Assembly: GCF_900142895.1 (NCBI RefSeq)
Contig: NZ_LT670847.1
Span: 1,426,001 to 1,490,000 of the forward strand
Source: Vreelandella subglaciescola
GTDB taxonomy: Bacteria > Pseudomonadota > Gammaproteobacteria > Pseudomonadales > Halomonadaceae
Reading direction: 5' to 3'
Length of the DNA: 64,000 nucleotides
The translations under genes and the position numbers were made by a program. A model generated the notes under the pieces. That model ran no database searches and was not told where the DNA came from. It saw nothing but the letters and a program-made list of their open reading frames with translations. Every line of letters starts with the position of its first letter. Position 1 is the first letter of the stretch. Shown one piece after another: positions 46,892 to 57,004 of the stretch.

Positions 46892-49800
46892 TGCAGGAAC
46901 AGCTACTGGATATGGTGGATAACGACACCCGCGCCGGTTTTCGGCTGCAATACCTTGAAGTGCTGAACTGGGGCACCTTTGACCGTCGTGTCTGGCGCGT
47001 GGAGGTCAACGGTGACAACGGCCTGCTGACCGGCGATATCGGTTCCGGCAAATCCACTCTGGTGGACGCCATGACCACCCTGCTGGTGCCCACCCAGCGC
47101 ATTGCCTATAACAAGGCGGCCGGCGCGCTGAACAAGGAGCGTTCGCTGCGCTCCTACGTCCAGGGCTATTACAAATCCGAGCGTAGCGACAGCGGCCATA
47201 ACGCCAGGCCCGTCGCCCTGCGCGACCACAACAGCTATTCCGTGCTGCTGGCCGTGTTCGGTAACGAAGGCTACGACCAGCAAGTCACGCTGGCGCAGGT
47301 CTTCTGGCACAAAGACAAGCACGGCCAACCCGACCGCTTTTATCTCGTTGCCGAAGATGCCCTGACCATTCGCGAGCACCTGGCCCACTTCAATAATGAC
47401 CTCACCACGCTGCGCAAACAGCTGCGCAATACCCCAGGCATCCAGCTGTTCGAGACGTTTCCCCCTTACGAAGCCACCTTCCGCCGGCTGTTCGGGCTGA
47501 AAAACAACCAGGCGCTGGAGCTTTTTCATCAGACCGTGTCGATGAAATCCGTCGGCAACCTGACCGATTTTGTCCGCGAGCACATGCTCGAGGCCTTCGA
47601 CGTTCAGCCCCGCATTGACGGCCTGCTGCACCATTTCGATGACCTCAGCCGGTCCCATGCCGCCGTGCTCAAGGCCCGCCGCCAAATCGACGCGCTGACG
47701 CCCCTGGTGGCCGACGGCGACCGGCATGCGCACAGCGTCCGCCAGCGCAGGCGCTGGGAAGACAACCGGGATACGCTCAAAAGCTACTTTGCCAGCCACC
47801 GCCAACAGCTGCTGGAAAAGCGCCTGAGCCACCTTGAAACCGAGCATGAACGCCAGAGTCACCGCCTGCAGCAGCAGGTTGAAAGCCTGACCGCACAGCG
47901 CGGCCAGCGCGACCAGATCAAAGAAGCCATTTCCCGGCAGGGCGGCGACCGCCTCGAGCAGCTTGCCGCCGAGATCCAGCGCCTCGATCAGGAGCGCCAG
48001 CGGCGTCAGCAAAAAGCCGACGAATACGCGCGCCTCGCCGCCAGCCTCGAACTGACACGCCAGCCCGACCTGGACACCTTCACCCGCCAGGTTGGCATGC
48101 TGACCGCGCGCAAGAACGAGCTTCAGAGCCTGGCGGCCGAGCAGGACAACAGCCACACGGAGCTTGAAGTATCGCGCCGGGAGTCCCGTAAAGAACACGG
48201 CGAGCGGGAAGACGAGCTGGCCTCTCTGCGCCAGCGCCATTCCAATATTCACTCGCGCCAGGTCGGCATTCGCGATGCCCTGTGCGACGCCCTCAGCCTT
48301 GACGCCGACGACCTGCCCTTTGCCGGCGAGCTGCTCCGCGTACGCGACCACGAAAGCGCCTGGGAAGGCGCAGCTGAACGCGTGCTGCACAGCTTTGCGC
48401 TGGCGCTACTGGTCGCCGACGAGCACTATGCCGACGTCGCCCACTGGGTCGAGTCCACCAACCTGCGCGGGCGGCTGGTCTACTACCGGGTGCACCAACC
48501 GCAAGCACCAGCGATGCCCGAGCGCCACGCCCAATCGCTGATTAATAAGCTGGATATCCGCCCCGATTCGGCCTTTTACCCCTGGATGGAACAAGAGCTG
48601 GCGCGCCGGTTTGATTACGCCTGCTGCGACGACCTGGCCCAGTTCCGCCGGGAGCCCCGGGCCATTACCGCGTCCGGGCAACTCAAGGCGGGCAACCAGC
48701 GCCATGAGAAAGACGATCGCCACCGCCTTGACGACCGCAGCCGCTTTGTTCTCGGCTGGAGCAACAAGCAGAAAATCGCTACCCTGGAAAACCGCCAGGC
48801 CGAGCTGGAAAGAACCATTGCGGCGCTCGACGCGCAGCTGGCGGCTATCGACACCCGCCGCCTTGAGCTCAGCGGCCAGCGTGACGCCATGACCGCCCTG
48901 CTGCAGGTGCAACACTTCAGCGATATCGACTGGCAAACCCCGGGGCAGGACAGCGCCAGAATGGCGCAGGAAAAGCAGGCACTGGAGTCGGCTTCCAGCC
49001 AGCTTCAGGCACTGAGCGAGCAGCTCAAGACGCTGGAAGAGCGCATCCGCGAGAACGAGGAACAGGAACGCCAGCTCAATCGCGACCTGGGCCGCACCGA
49101 GGACAAACAGCGCAATGCACAACAGGCGCTGGAAGACGCCCAGGCGCTACTGAGCGATGATAACGAGCAGGTGGAGGCCTTCAAAGCGCTGGATGCGCTA
49201 CGCCCCGAGGCGCTGGGCGAGCAGCAGCTCAGCGTGGAATCCTGCGCCAACCGCGAACAGGAGTTTCGCGAATGGCTGCAGAAAAAAATCGATAACGAGG
49301 CCGGGCAGTTAAAACGCCTGGAAGAAAGCATCCTCAAGGCCATGAGTCGGTTCAATCACGGCTGGCCGCTGGACGCCCAAGAGGTGGATATCAGCCTCGA
49401 CGCCGTGCCCGAATACCGCGCCATGCTTGAGGCCCTGCAGGCGGATAACCTGCCCCGCTTTGAACAGCAGTTCAAGGCACTGCTCAATGAAAACGCGATC
49501 AACGAAATTGCCACCTTTCAGGGCCAGCTGCACAAGGAACGCCAGCTGATTCGCGAGCGTATCGAGCAGATCAACCGCTCCCTGGCCGATATCGAATACA
49601 ACCCCGGCCGCTATATCCTGCTCGAAGCCCAGCCCAACGCCGACGTGGACATCCGCGAGTTTCAGGAAAGCCTGAAAGCCTGTACCGAAAACACCACCCT
49701 GGGCATTGAAGACGACCAGTACGACGAGCGCAAATTTTTACAAGTCAAAGCGATTATCGAACGCTTTGGTGGCCGCGAAGGCACGACCGAGCTGGATCAA

Positions 49801-50280
49801 CGCTGGACCCGCAAAGTTACCGATGTGCGCCAGTGGTTCACCTTTGCCGCCTCCGAACGCTACCGCGAAGACAGCAGCGAATACGAACACTACACCGACT
49901 CCGGGGGTAAATCCGGCGGGCAGAAAGAAAAGCTCGCTTATACCGTGCTCGCCGCCAGCCTGGTGTACCAGTTCGGGCTGGAATGGGGCGAAGTGCGCTC
50001 GCGAAGCTTCCGTTTCGTGATGATCGACGAAGCCTTTGGCCGCGGCTCTGACGAATCGGCCCGCTTCGGCCTGGAGCTGTTCCGCCAGCTTAACCTACAG
50101 CTCTTGATCGTCACCCCCATGCAGAAAATTCACATTATCGAACCCTACGTCGCCCACGTCAGCTTCGTGTCCAACCCCGAAGGCCGGGAGTCGCTGCTGC
50201 GCAACCTGACCATCGAAGCCTTCCGCGAGGAACGCTCGACAAGGGCCGACAGGGCAACACAGGGCCCACCCGAACCATGA
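46891..50280 (+). CDS. jetC: Wadjet system SMC-like ATPase JetC
   Basis: A 1129-residue MukB-like SMC ATPase. The Walker A is GDIGSGKST near residue 48. Long coiled-coil arms (about 270-830) surround a hinge-like globular part around 480-590. The signature is SGGKSGGQKEKLAYT near 1008, and the Walker B is FRFVMIDEAFGRG near 1041. It is thought to extrude DNA loops and so sense small circles, presenting them to JetD for cleavage. It overlaps jetB by one base and jetD by four. Confidence 0.95.
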   Translation: MQEQLLDMVDNDTRAGFRLQYLEVLNWGTFDRRVWRVEVNGDNGLLTGDIGSGKSTLVDAMTTLLVPTQRIAYNKAAGALNKERSLRSYVQGYYKSERSDSGHNARPVALRDHNSYSVLLAVFGNEGYDQQVTLAQVFWHKDKHGQPDRFYLVAEDALTIREHLAHFNNDLTTLRKQLRNTPGIQLFETFPPYEATFRRLFGLKNNQALELFHQTVSMKSVGNLTDFVREHMLEAFDVQPRIDGLLHHFDDLSRSHAAVLKARRQIDALTPLVADGDRHAHSVRQRRRWEDNRDTLKSYFASHRQQLLEKRLSHLETEHERQSHRLQQQVESLTAQRGQRDQIKEAISRQGGDRLEQLAAEIQRLDQERQRRQQKADEYARLAASLELTRQPDLDTFTRQVGMLTARKNELQSLAAEQDNSHTELEVSRRESRKEHGEREDELASLRQRHSNIHSRQVGIRDALCDALSLDADDLPFAGELLRVRDHESAWEGAAERVLHSFALALLVADEHYADVAHWVESTNLRGRLVYYRVHQPQAPAMPERHAQSLINKLDIRPDSAFYPWMEQELARRFDYACCDDLAQFRREPRAITASGQLKAGNQRHEKDDRHRLDDRSRFVLGWSNKQKIATLENRQAELERTIAALDAQLAAIDTRRLELSGQRDAMTALLQVQHFSDIDWQTPGQDSARMAQEKQALESASSQLQALSEQLKTLEERIRENEEQERQLNRDLGRTEDKQRNAQQALEDAQALLSDDNEQVEAFKALDALRPEALGEQQLSVESCANREQEFREWLQKKIDNEAGQLKRLEESILKAMSRFNHGWPLDAQEVDISLDAVPEYRAMLEALQADNLPRFEQQFKALLNENAINEIATFQGQLHKERQLIRERIEQINRSLADIEYNPGRYILLEAQPNADVDIREFQESLKACTENTTLGIEDDQYDERKFLQVKAIIERFGGREGTTELDQRWTRKVTDVRQWFTFAASERYREDSSEYEHYTDSGGKSGGQKEKLAYTVLAASLVYQFGLEWGEVRSRSFRFVMIDEAFGRGSDESARFGLELFRQLNLQLLIVTPMQKIHIIEPYVAHVSFVSNPEGRESLLRNLTIEAFREERSTRADRATQGPPEP

Positions 50281-51449
50281 GCCCGGACTGGACAACAGCG
50301 TCTGATATACGCAAGCAGCTGGAAAAGCGCTGGCAAAAAGGCGAACTGTTGCGCGCCTGCGAACAGCCGGACGCCCTTTTTCCGCTACGCCTGACGCTGA
50401 AAAAACCCACGGCCGGTCAGCTGCTGGAACACTTCAATGCCGCCCGGCGCTGGGCCACGCACTGGCAAAACGCCGCCAGTCAAGACCTGGTACCGGAATG
50501 GCACACCGCCAATCACCGCCAGCTGGGGCGTAATACGCTGCCAGTGGCGATCGTGATCCCCACGCTTGATGCCGCCCTGCGCCAGATCGGACGGCTCGAC
50601 GCCATGCGCCGGTATCAAACGCTCAGCGCCGAGATTACCCGGCGCTTTCCCGTGTTGGCTGACTGGTGCCGGCACAAGCCGCTCAAGGTGCTTGACCTCC
50701 AGCCGCAATGGCCTGCCCTGATCGCCATTCTTGGGTGGGTGGAACAGCACCCCAGGCCGGGCCTGTATATCCGCCAGCTGGAAATCCCCGGCGTGCACAC
50801 CAAGTTCATCGAAGGCAACCGCGGGCTGATTGCAGAGCTGCTTGACCAGGTCTTGCCGGAACACGCCATCGACGTCGCCGCCACCGGCGCTCGCCACTTC
50901 GAACAGCGCTACGGCTTTCGCCGCCGGCCCTCCCGCCTGCGTTTGCGATTTCTCGACCAGGCACACGCGATGGCCGGGTTACACGACATCGAAGTGCCCA
51001 TAGACCAGTTCGCCGCGCTCGGTCTGGCGGTCAGAACAGTTTACATCGTCGAGAACGACGTCACCGCCCTGGCCTTTCCGCCAACGCCCTCGGCCATTGT
51101 CGTCTTCGGTCAGGGCTACGGCATCGGCCACCAGCTCGCCAATGTCGACTGGTTCAAGGACAAGGAAGTGCTTTACTGGGGCGATATTGACACCCACGGC
51201 TTCAGGATTCTCAACCAGCTCCGCGACGTCCTGCCCCACAGCCGCTCCCTGCTCATGGACGCCGCCACCCTGCGGACTCACCAGCACCTATGGGGCATTG
51301 AACCCTCCCCGTATACCGGCGAGCTATCGAACCTGACGGCACACGAACAAGCTGTTTACCAAATGCTGAGCAGCATTGAACCCGGCCAACATTTGCGCCT
51401 GGAGCAGGAGCAGATCGCATTTTCGGCGTTGCGAGGCGAGACGGGATAA
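50277..51449 (+). CDS. jetD: Wadjet system nuclease JetD (DUF3322-DUF2220, Toprim)
   Basis: A 390-residue protein with an N-terminal DUF3322 arm/WHD part (about 1-190) and a C-terminal DUF2220 Toprim domain related to topoisomerase VI-A/Spo11. The catalytic Glu is in VYIVENDVTALAF and the DxD is in VLYWGDIDTHGFRIL. It makes the double-strand break in trapped plasmid DNA. All Toprim acidic residues are present, so the system looks functional. Confidence 0.95.
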   Translation: MSPDWTTASDIRKQLEKRWQKGELLRACEQPDALFPLRLTLKKPTAGQLLEHFNAARRWATHWQNAASQDLVPEWHTANHRQLGRNTLPVAIVIPTLDAALRQIGRLDAMRRYQTLSAEITRRFPVLADWCRHKPLKVLDLQPQWPALIAILGWVEQHPRPGLYIRQLEIPGVHTKFIEGNRGLIAELLDQVLPEHAIDVAATGARHFEQRYGFRRRPSRLRLRFLDQAHAMAGLHDIEVPIDQFAALGLAVRTVYIVENDVTALAFPPTPSAIVVFGQGYGIGHQLANVDWFKDKEVLYWGDIDTHGFRILNQLRDVLPHSRSLLMDAATLRTHQHLWGIEPSPYTGELSNLTAHEQAVYQMLSSIEPGQHLRLEQEQIAFSALRGETG

Positions 51450-51527
51450 CGGCTGCCGGCACCCACACGCCGGGCAGCGTGTGAAGCAATAAATCTTTTT
51501 GTAAGCACTTACTGAACGAGGCATACC

Positions 51528-51797
51528 ATGAACGCCGACCCACGACTGCTCGCGTTTTATCGCGGCGCAGCGCCCGCGCTGCGTGAACGCCAGCGCCACT
51601 CGCTGGACGTCATGCTCGGGTTTTACGGTCTGACCCGGGACGCACAAGCCGTGGAGGCGCTGCCAGCGCTGTCCATTGCAACCCACATCTGGCTAAAAGC
51701 CGGCGGCCATAATCACCTGCGTATCACGCGCATCATCCGCTCGTTGGCGCTATGCCATCAGCCCGAAATGGTGCACGCCTTTCAGCAGGCCTTTTAG
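51528..51797 (+). CDS. Short OGFr-like domain protein
   Basis: An 89-residue protein whose end (LKAGGHNHLRITRIIRSLALCHQPEMVHAFQQAF) and start (DPRLLAFYRG) resemble the opioid-growth-factor-receptor conserved region found in some bacteria. The middle block, including the usual HDYIQWLFP-like sequence, is absent, so it would be a shortened member. AACGAGG precedes the ATG. It follows jetD by 78 bp on the same strand, but is not a known Wadjet component. The role is unknown. Confidence 0.55.
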   Translation: MNADPRLLAFYRGAAPALRERQRHSLDVMLGFYGLTRDAQAVEALPALSIATHIWLKAGGHNHLRITRIIRSLALCHQPEMVHAFQQAF

Positions 51798-51810
51798 GCG
51801 TTTCCAGGCG

Positions 51811-52011
51811 CTACTTGGACGACTTATAAAACTCGTCCACTTCTTTCTCGGCTTCTTCGCGTGCCAAGCCGTGGCGCTCCTGTACTTTGCCGATCAGCTT
51901 GTCGCGCTCGCCGGCGACAACGTCAAGATCGTCATCGGTCAGCTTGCCCCAGCGCTTCCGGGCTTCGCCTTTCAGCTGCTTCCAGTTGCCTTTTATCTGG
52001 TCGTTATTCAT
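51811..52011 (-). CDS. CsbD family stress-response protein (YjbJ-like)
   Basis: A 66-residue charged helical protein with the family opening MNNDQIKGNWKQLKGEARKRWGKLTDDDLDVVAGERDKLIGKVQERHGL. CsbD/YjbJ proteins are abundant under stress, but their biochemistry is unknown. The start is ATG 52011 behind AAGGAG, so the nine extra residues of the longer frame are excluded. Confidence 0.95.
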   Translation of the reverse strand: MNNDQIKGNWKQLKGEARKRWGKLTDDDLDVVAGERDKLIGKVQERHGLAREEAEKEVDEFYKSSK

Positions 52012-52103
52012 GGCGTGCTCCTTCGGGTTGGCTTGCAATTTTTTGCTTCCGTATATTTACCGGCCTATCGCTTTAAAGCTAGCAGAAAGCCGCGTAATGC
52101 GCT

Positions 52104-52745
52104 CTAAAGCCTAAAATCACGGGCTTCCTGGTACATGCGCTGGAAAGCATCACGCTGCTGCAAGCGTGTGAACCACTCCCCGAGTGCCGGCCAGCGCTTG
52201 CCATCCAGCGCAATACCGGCCAACAGCAAGTTGGTCAAATGCGCGCCAACCGCAATATCGGCATAGCTGAACGCCCCGCCGGCAAGCCAAGCATCACCGC
52301 TTTTTGCGAGGCTGTCATTCAGGTAGTCGCCCACGGGTGGCAGCAGCTCGTTGAGCGCATGGGTCACAACGTCTTCGTCGGCGTCAGTGCCCAATCGGAT
52401 TGGCTTGACCACACGCTCGATCAACGGCGGAAAGACCGCCTCGGCCAGGACATCATCCGCATACTTGTCCCAGGCAATCACACGCGCCAGCGTCTGCGGC
52501 GTTGCATAGTCGATCAGCGCGCTGCCCTGACCACGAATCAGGTAGTGGCAAATGGCCGACGAATCCCACATCTTGACGCCGTCATCGGCAAAGCCGGGGA
52601 TACGTCCCAGCGGGCTGATCTCACGAAACGCTGGTGCGTCGCTGCCCGGCGGGGTAATGACCTGTTCAAACGGCAAGTCCAGTTCATAAAGCGTAAACAG
52701 CGTCTTGCGTACAAAGGGCGATAACGGAACACCGTAAAGCAGCAT
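52104..52745 (-). CDS. Glutathione S-transferase family protein
   Basis: A 213-residue GST with a thioredoxin-like N-terminal domain (MLLYGVPLSPFVRKTLFTLYELDLPFEQV, Ser/Pro active-site loop; SPLGRIPGFADDGVKMWDSSAICHYL glutathione site with the cis-Pro loop). A helical C-terminal domain follows, including FSYADIAVGAHLTNL. The start is ATG 52745; the frame is open to 52865, but that region overlaps the divergent reductase start and lacks homology. Confidence 0.9.
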   Translation of the reverse strand: MLLYGVPLSPFVRKTLFTLYELDLPFEQVITPPGSDAPAFREISPLGRIPGFADDGVKMWDSSAICHYLIRGQGSALIDYATPQTLARVIAWDKYADDVLAEAVFPPLIERVVKPIRLGTDADEDVVTHALNELLPPVGDYLNDSLAKSGDAWLAGGAFSYADIAVGAHLTNLLLAGIALDGKRWPALGEWFTRLQQRDAFQRMYQEARDFRL

Positions 52746-52876
52746 AAAAATCACATCCTGACAGAAAAATTTGGCATCGCGGAGTAGGCCAACGGCTTGA
52801 ACACCGATGCCCCCATCCTGCCATACTCGTGGCTGCGTCAACGTTGGTTTTTTATCAAACCGCAAGGAGACACTTC

Positions 52877-53905
52877 ATGCGCTATACGCCCGATGAACAA
52901 CGTTACGAGCGGATGCCCTACCGCCGCTGCGGAAAAAGCGGGCTGAAACTGCCGGCGATTTCACTCGGCCTGTGGCAGAACTTCGGCGAAAACGCGCAGC
53001 CGGATAACGCTCGAGCGATCTGCCGCACCGCCTTTGACCACGGTATTACCCACTTTGATTTGGCCAACAACTACGGCCCGCCGCCGGGCAGCGCCGAGGA
53101 GCTCTTTGGGCGCATTCTTAACACCGATTTTGCCGGCCTGCGCGACGAAATGGTAATTTCCACCAAGGCGGGCTATCGCATGCACCCCGGCCCCTACGGC
53201 GAGTGGGGCAGCCGCAAGTATCTGCTTTCAAGCCTTGATCGCAGCCTGGAACGGCTGGGCACCGACCATGTGGATATCTTTTATTCCCACCGCTTTGATC
53301 CGGAGACACCGCTGGAAGAAACCATGGGCGCGCTCGACCACGCCGTGCGTCAGGGCAAGGCGCTGTACGCGGGCATTTCGTCCTACAATACCCAGCGCAC
53401 CCGGGAGGCGGTCGCTATCCTGCGCTCGCTCGGCACGCCGTGCCTGATTCACCAGCCGAGCTATTCGCTGGTCAACCGCTGGATCGAAGACGACGGACTG
53501 CTGGATACCCTCGACGAGCTGGGCATGGGTTCAATCGTGTTCTCGCCGCTGGCCCAGGGGCTTTTGACCGGCAAATATTTGCAGGGTATTCCCGAAGGCA
53601 GCCGCGCCGACTGGAGCAAAACCATCCGCGACGGGCACCTTTCCGCCGAGAACCTGGAAAACGTGCGTGCCCTGAACGCCATTGCCGAGCGCCGCGGCCA
53701 GAGCCTTGCGCAAATGGCCATCGCCTGGGTGCTGCGTAGCGGAAGAGTAACGTCGGCGCTGATCGGCGCCAGCCGCCCCGAGCAGGTGATCGACTGCGTC
53801 GGCGCGCTGAACGCCCCGGACTTTACCGCCGATGAACTGGCCGAGATCGATCACTACGCGGTAGAAGGCGACGTCAATCTTTGGGCGCCCTCGTCACAGT
53901 CCTGA
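52877..53905 (+). CDS. yghZ: Aldo/keto reductase (YghZ / glyceraldehyde-phosphate reductase-like)
   Basis: A 342-residue NADPH-dependent AKR14-type reductase. MRYTPDEQRYERMPYRRCGKSGLKLPAISLGLWQNFG matches the YghZ-type N terminus. Catalytic Asp, Tyr, Lys and His lie in HFDLANNYGPPPGSAEELFG, STKAGYRM and DIFYSHRFDPETPLEETM, and the cofactor loop is in SALIGASRPEQV. AAGGAGA lies 9 bases before ATG 52877. It detoxifies aldehydes such as methylglyoxal in relatives. Confidence 0.92.
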   Translation: MRYTPDEQRYERMPYRRCGKSGLKLPAISLGLWQNFGENAQPDNARAICRTAFDHGITHFDLANNYGPPPGSAEELFGRILNTDFAGLRDEMVISTKAGYRMHPGPYGEWGSRKYLLSSLDRSLERLGTDHVDIFYSHRFDPETPLEETMGALDHAVRQGKALYAGISSYNTQRTREAVAILRSLGTPCLIHQPSYSLVNRWIEDDGLLDTLDELGMGSIVFSPLAQGLLTGKYLQGIPEGSRADWSKTIRDGHLSAENLENVRALNAIAERRGQSLAQMAIAWVLRSGRVTSALIGASRPEQVIDCVGALNAPDFTADELAEIDHYAVEGDVNLWAPSSQS

Positions 53906-53918
53906 GGAACCGACTGCC

Positions 53919-54125
53919 ATGCAGCAACCGATTGTCGGCTATCACAAGGATGACGAGGATCACTGGGTGGCCAAGCTTGCCTGCGGCCATAACCAGCATG
54001 TGCGCCACCAGCCGCCGTGGACCGAGCGGCCCTGGGTAATCACCGAGGCCGGCCGGCGCTCGCGGCTGGGGTTGGAGCTTGGCTGTGTGAAGTGCGATCG
54101 CGGCGAGCCCCGCGACTGGCATTAG
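53919..54125 (+). CDS. DUF3565 domain protein
   Basis: A 68-residue protein matching DUF3565: IVGYHKDDEDHWVAKLACGHNQHVRHQPPWTERPWV and a C-terminal LGCVKCDRGEP. The Cys and His pattern (ACGH, CVKC) suggests a small zinc-binding fold. It starts 13 bp after the reductase stop and is probably co-transcribed. Function unknown. Confidence 0.88.
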   Translation: MQQPIVGYHKDDEDHWVAKLACGHNQHVRHQPPWTERPWVITEAGRRSRLGLELGCVKCDRGEPRDWH

Positions 54126-54139
54126 CCGTTACCCCACCT

Positions 54140-55450
54140 TTACACGTGGGTAATCACCGGTAGCCATAGCGCCAGCGCCACCAGCGCGGCCAGCAGTACC
54201 GGCGTGGTGATGACCACGCCAATTTTCATGTACTGCCCCCAGCTAATGCGGTAGCCCTTGCCCGCCAGCACGTGCAGCCACAAAAGCGTGGCAAGGCTGC
54301 CGATGGGGGTAAACTTGGGCCCCAGATCGTTACCCACGACGTTGGCGTAGACCATCAGTTCTTGAGTCAGCGCCGGGAGCTTCGCCTGATCGATCGCCAG
54401 CGCGCCGATCAGTGTCGCCGGCATGTTGTTCATGATCGACGCCAGCAGCGCGGCGGCGAACCCCGTGCCGATCGTGGCAACAACGTCGCCCTGCCGCGCG
54501 AGCCACTCAAGCACCCCCGATGCGGAGGCGGTCAGCCAGGCGTTGCCCAGCCCGTAGACCACCAGATACATGCCCAGCGAAAACAGCACGATCTGCCAGG
54601 GGGCATTTTTTATCACCTTGCCCAGCGCAATCGCGCGGGGCTGCCCGGGCGCCCAGACGCGCCCGGCAATGGCCATCAATATCAGCGCCGCCGCCCCCAT
54701 GATTACGCTGAACGGCAGCGGCCAGCGGGCAGTGACAAACAGCGCGGCCAGCAACAAACCCAGCAGCGGAAACGCCGCGCGAAACACGTAGTGGTCACGG
54801 ATCGCGCTGGTCGGCGCTTCCAGCCGAGAAACGTCGTAGCGCGCCGGAATATCACGGCGGAAATAAATGCCCAGCACCGCAAGCGTGGCGGCCAGCGAGA
54901 CCAGATCCACCGGCACCATGACCTGCGCATAGCGGTCAAAGCCGATATCGAAGTAGTTGGCGCTGACGATATTGACGAGGTTGGAGATGACCAGCGGCAG
55001 GCTGGCGGTATCGGCCACGAAGCCGGTGGCGATAATGAACGCCAGCGCTGCGGCGGGCGTGAACGACAGCCGCAGCAGAATGGCCACCACAATGGGCGTG
55101 AGCAGCAGCGCCGCGCCGTCGTTGGCGAATACCGCGGCAATCAGCGCGCCCAGCAGCACAACCAGCGGAAACAGCAGCCGCCCGCGCCCGTTGCCCCAGC
55201 GGGCGATATGCAGCGCCGCCCAGGCAAAAAAACCGGCTTCATCGAGTATCAACGAGATAAGAATCAGCGCAACAAAGGTAAAGGTGGCGTCCCAAACGAT
55301 GCTCCACACCACGCCGACGTCCGCCCAGCTGACCACGCCGACGGCCAGCGCCAGCACCGCGCCACCCAGCGCGCTAAAGCCGATACCCAGCCCTTTGGGC
55401 TGCCAGATAACCAGCGTTAGCGTGGCCACAAATATCGCTAGCGCGAGCAT
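54140..55450 (-). CDS. arsB: Arsenite efflux permease ArsB
   Basis: A 436-residue ArsB/NhaD-fold transporter with about 12 helices: [82 protein letters not shown] and [25 protein letters not shown]. It exports As(III), and possibly Sb(III), by proton antiport. It is the last gene of the ars operon, 70 bp after arsH. Confidence 0.96.
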   Translation of the reverse strand: MLALAIFVATLTLVIWQPKGLGIGFSALGGAVLALAVGVVSWADVGVVWSIVWDATFTFVALILISLILDEAGFFAWAALHIARWGNGRGRLLFPLVVLLGALIAAVFANDGAALLLTPIVVAILLRLSFTPAAALAFIIATGFVADTASLPLVISNLVNIVSANYFDIGFDRYAQVMVPVDLVSLAATLAVLGIYFRRDIPARYDVSRLEAPTSAIRDHYVFRAAFPLLGLLLAALFVTARWPLPFSVIMGAAALILMAIAGRVWAPGQPRAIALGKVIKNAPWQIVLFSLGMYLVVYGLGNAWLTASASGVLEWLARQGDVVATIGTGFAAALLASIMNNMPATLIGALAIDQAKLPALTQELMVYANVVGNDLGPKFTPIGSLATLLWLHVLAGKGYRISWGQYMKIGVVITTPVLLAALVALALWLPVITHV

Positions 55451-55520
55451 AAAGCGTTCTTCCTGTTGTCCGAATTGTGTGGTGAAGCCGTCGCGTGAGA
55501 GTCCTGCGCTGAACGGCGCC

Positions 55521-56237
55521 TTAGTGGGCGGTTTGATTAACCCGTTGGGACACCGCTTCGGCGCTTTCCACGCGCTCGGAATAGCGGTCGGTCAGGTAGG
55601 CCGAGCGCCCGCGAGTCAGCCAGGTGAATTTCGTCAGCTCTTCGCACACGTCCATAATGCGGCGATAAAGCGGCGACGACCGCATGCGCCCTGCCTCGTC
55701 AAACTCGTTGAACGCTTTGGGCACGGACGACTGATTAGGAATAGTCAGCATCCGCATCCAGCGCCCCAGAAGGCGCAGCTGATTCACCGCGTTAAAGCTC
55801 TGGCTGCCGCCGCACACCTGTATGACGGCAAGCGTTTTGCCCTGGGTGGGGCGCACGCCGCCAAGCGCTAGCGGTATCCAGTCGATCTGAGCTTTCATCA
55901 CGCCGGTCATCGCGCCGTGGCGCTCGGGGCTGACCCAGACCATGCCTTCGCTCCACTCGGCCAATTCGCGCAGCTCCTGCACTTTGACGTGTTCGGCGCT
56001 GATATCGTCGGGCAGCGGCAGGCCGGCGGGATCAAACGTGCGCACTTCGCAGCCAAACTGGCGCAGCAGCCGCCCCGATTCCTCGGCGACAAAACGCGAA
56101 TACGAGCGCTCGCGCAGCGAGCCGTAAAGCACCAGAATGCGTGGCGAATGGCCGGGGTCGCCGGCGGCTGCCAGCCGGTCGATATCCAACGGCTGAAACG
56201 ACTCGGGCTCGACGTGGGGCAGCTCGTTTATGCTCAT
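55521..56237 (-). CDS. arsH: Arsenical resistance protein ArsH (NADPH-FMN reductase)
   Basis: A 238-residue flavodoxin-like reductase: [26 protein letters not shown] (FMN phosphate loop), [23 protein letters not shown] and [22 protein letters not shown]. ArsH oxidises trivalent organoarsenicals. Its ATG overlaps the stop of the arsR-arsC fusion by four bases. Confidence 0.96.
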   Translation of the reverse strand: MSINELPHVEPESFQPLDIDRLAAAGDPGHSPRILVLYGSLRERSYSRFVAEESGRLLRQFGCEVRTFDPAGLPLPDDISAEHVKVQELRELAEWSEGMVWVSPERHGAMTGVMKAQIDWIPLALGGVRPTQGKTLAVIQVCGGSQSFNAVNQLRLLGRWMRMLTIPNQSSVPKAFNEFDEAGRMRSSPLYRRIMDVCEELTKFTWLTRGRSAYLTDRYSERVESAEAVSQRVNQTAH

Positions 56238-56662
56238 TTGGCCGCCTCGATGATGCGCCCTTGCTCAAAGCGCACGATCTCACCGTTTTCTTTAGTGAAA
56301 GCGCTCAGCGGGGTGGTTAAAAGCTCAAACACCGCCTCTGAGGGACGGCACAGGCGCGTGCCTTTGGGGGTTACCACGATCGGGCGGTTGATCAGCAGCG
56401 GGTGCTCGAGCATGGCGTCGATCAGCGCGTCATCATCGAGCGCGGGGTCATCCAGCTCCAGCCCGACACGCGGGGCGTCCTTGCCGCGCAGCAGCTCGCG
56501 CGGCGCGATCTGCATGGCCGCGATCAACTCCACTAGCTTTTGCCGCGACGGCGGCGTTTTCAGGTACTCGATGACGTGGGGCTCTTCGTCGGACTGGCGC
56601 ATCATCGCCAGCGTATTGCGCGAGGTGCCGCAGGCGGGGTTGTGATAAATCACGCTGGGCAT
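56234..56662 (-). CDS. arsC: ArsC arsenate reductase, probable independent internal translation product
   Basis: Translation from ATG 56662 would give a 142-residue ArsC of normal family length, reducing As(V) to As(III) with glutathione/glutaredoxin. AAGGAGAT precedes it at ideal spacing, although it lies inside the fused frame. This looks like a former separate arsC whose upstream arsR stop codon has been lost. Confidence 0.6.
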   Translation of the reverse strand: MPSVIYHNPACGTSRNTLAMMRQSDEEPHVIEYLKTPPSRQKLVELIAAMQIAPRELLRGKDAPRVGLELDDPALDDDALIDAMLEHPLLINRPIVVTPKGTRLCRPSEAVFELLTTPLSAFTKENGEIVRFEQGRIIEAAK

Positions 56663-57004
56663 AGGCGTATCTCCTTGCTGTAGCAGTTGGCCAGGTTTGT
56701 CCGGCGTGCAGCGCTGAGGGTCGCCGGCGCAGCAGTCGCGTACCAGAAAATCGAGGGTTTCGTTCAGGCCGTCAAGCCGGGCGCGGTAGATAATCGAGCG
56801 GCTTTGCCGCCTAGATGTGGCCAGGCCGGCACGCAGCAGAATGCCCAGATGTGCCGACATGGTGTTGTGCACCACACCGGAAAGCCGTGCGATCTCTCCT
56901 GCCGAGAGCCCATCGGGTTCATGGCGCACCAGCAGGCGAAACGCATCGAGCCGCGTGGGCTGCGAAAGCGCGGCGAGAACATCAAGAGTTTGCAACTTAT
57001 CCAT
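56234..57004 (-). CDS. ArsR-ArsC fusion: arsenic repressor joined to glutaredoxin-dependent arsenate reductase
   Basis: One 256-residue frame. Residues 1-110 form an ArsR repressor ([52 protein letters not shown], and C-terminal arsenite-type cysteines [10 protein letters not shown]). From residue 115 an ArsC reductase follows ([18 protein letters not shown] with the HX3CX3R catalytic loop, then TPPSRQKL and [17 protein letters not shown]). The join is in frame through a short linker ([14 protein letters not shown]). A good internal ribosome-binding site (AAGGAG, complement of 56671-56676) lies 8 bases before the ArsC Met (ATG 56662), so separate ArsC can also be made. Confidence 0.92.
   Translation of the reverse strand: MDKLQTLDVLAALSQPTRLDAFRLLVRHEPDGLSAGEIARLSGVVHNTMSAHLGILLRAGLATSRRQSRSIIYRARLDGLNETLDFLVRDCCAGDPQRCTPDKPGQLLQQGDTPMPSVIYHNPACGTSRNTLAMMRQSDEEPHVIEYLKTPPSRQKLVELIAAMQIAPRELLRGKDAPRVGLELDDPALDDDALIDAMLEHPLLINRPIVVTPKGTRLCRPSEAVFELLTTPLSAFTKENGEIVRFEQGRIIEAAK

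Noticed and set aside
44767..51449. Assigning the four-gene locus as MukBEF
   Set aside because: The DUF3375/DUF4194 subunits and the Toprim DUF3322-DUF2220 protein are specific to Wadjet; MukBEF has no such nuclease.
54272..55420. A 382-codon plus-strand frame opposite arsB
   Set aside because: Its composition (Gln, Arg and His-rich) is that of the complement of a membrane protein gene, and arsB on the other strand is unambiguous.
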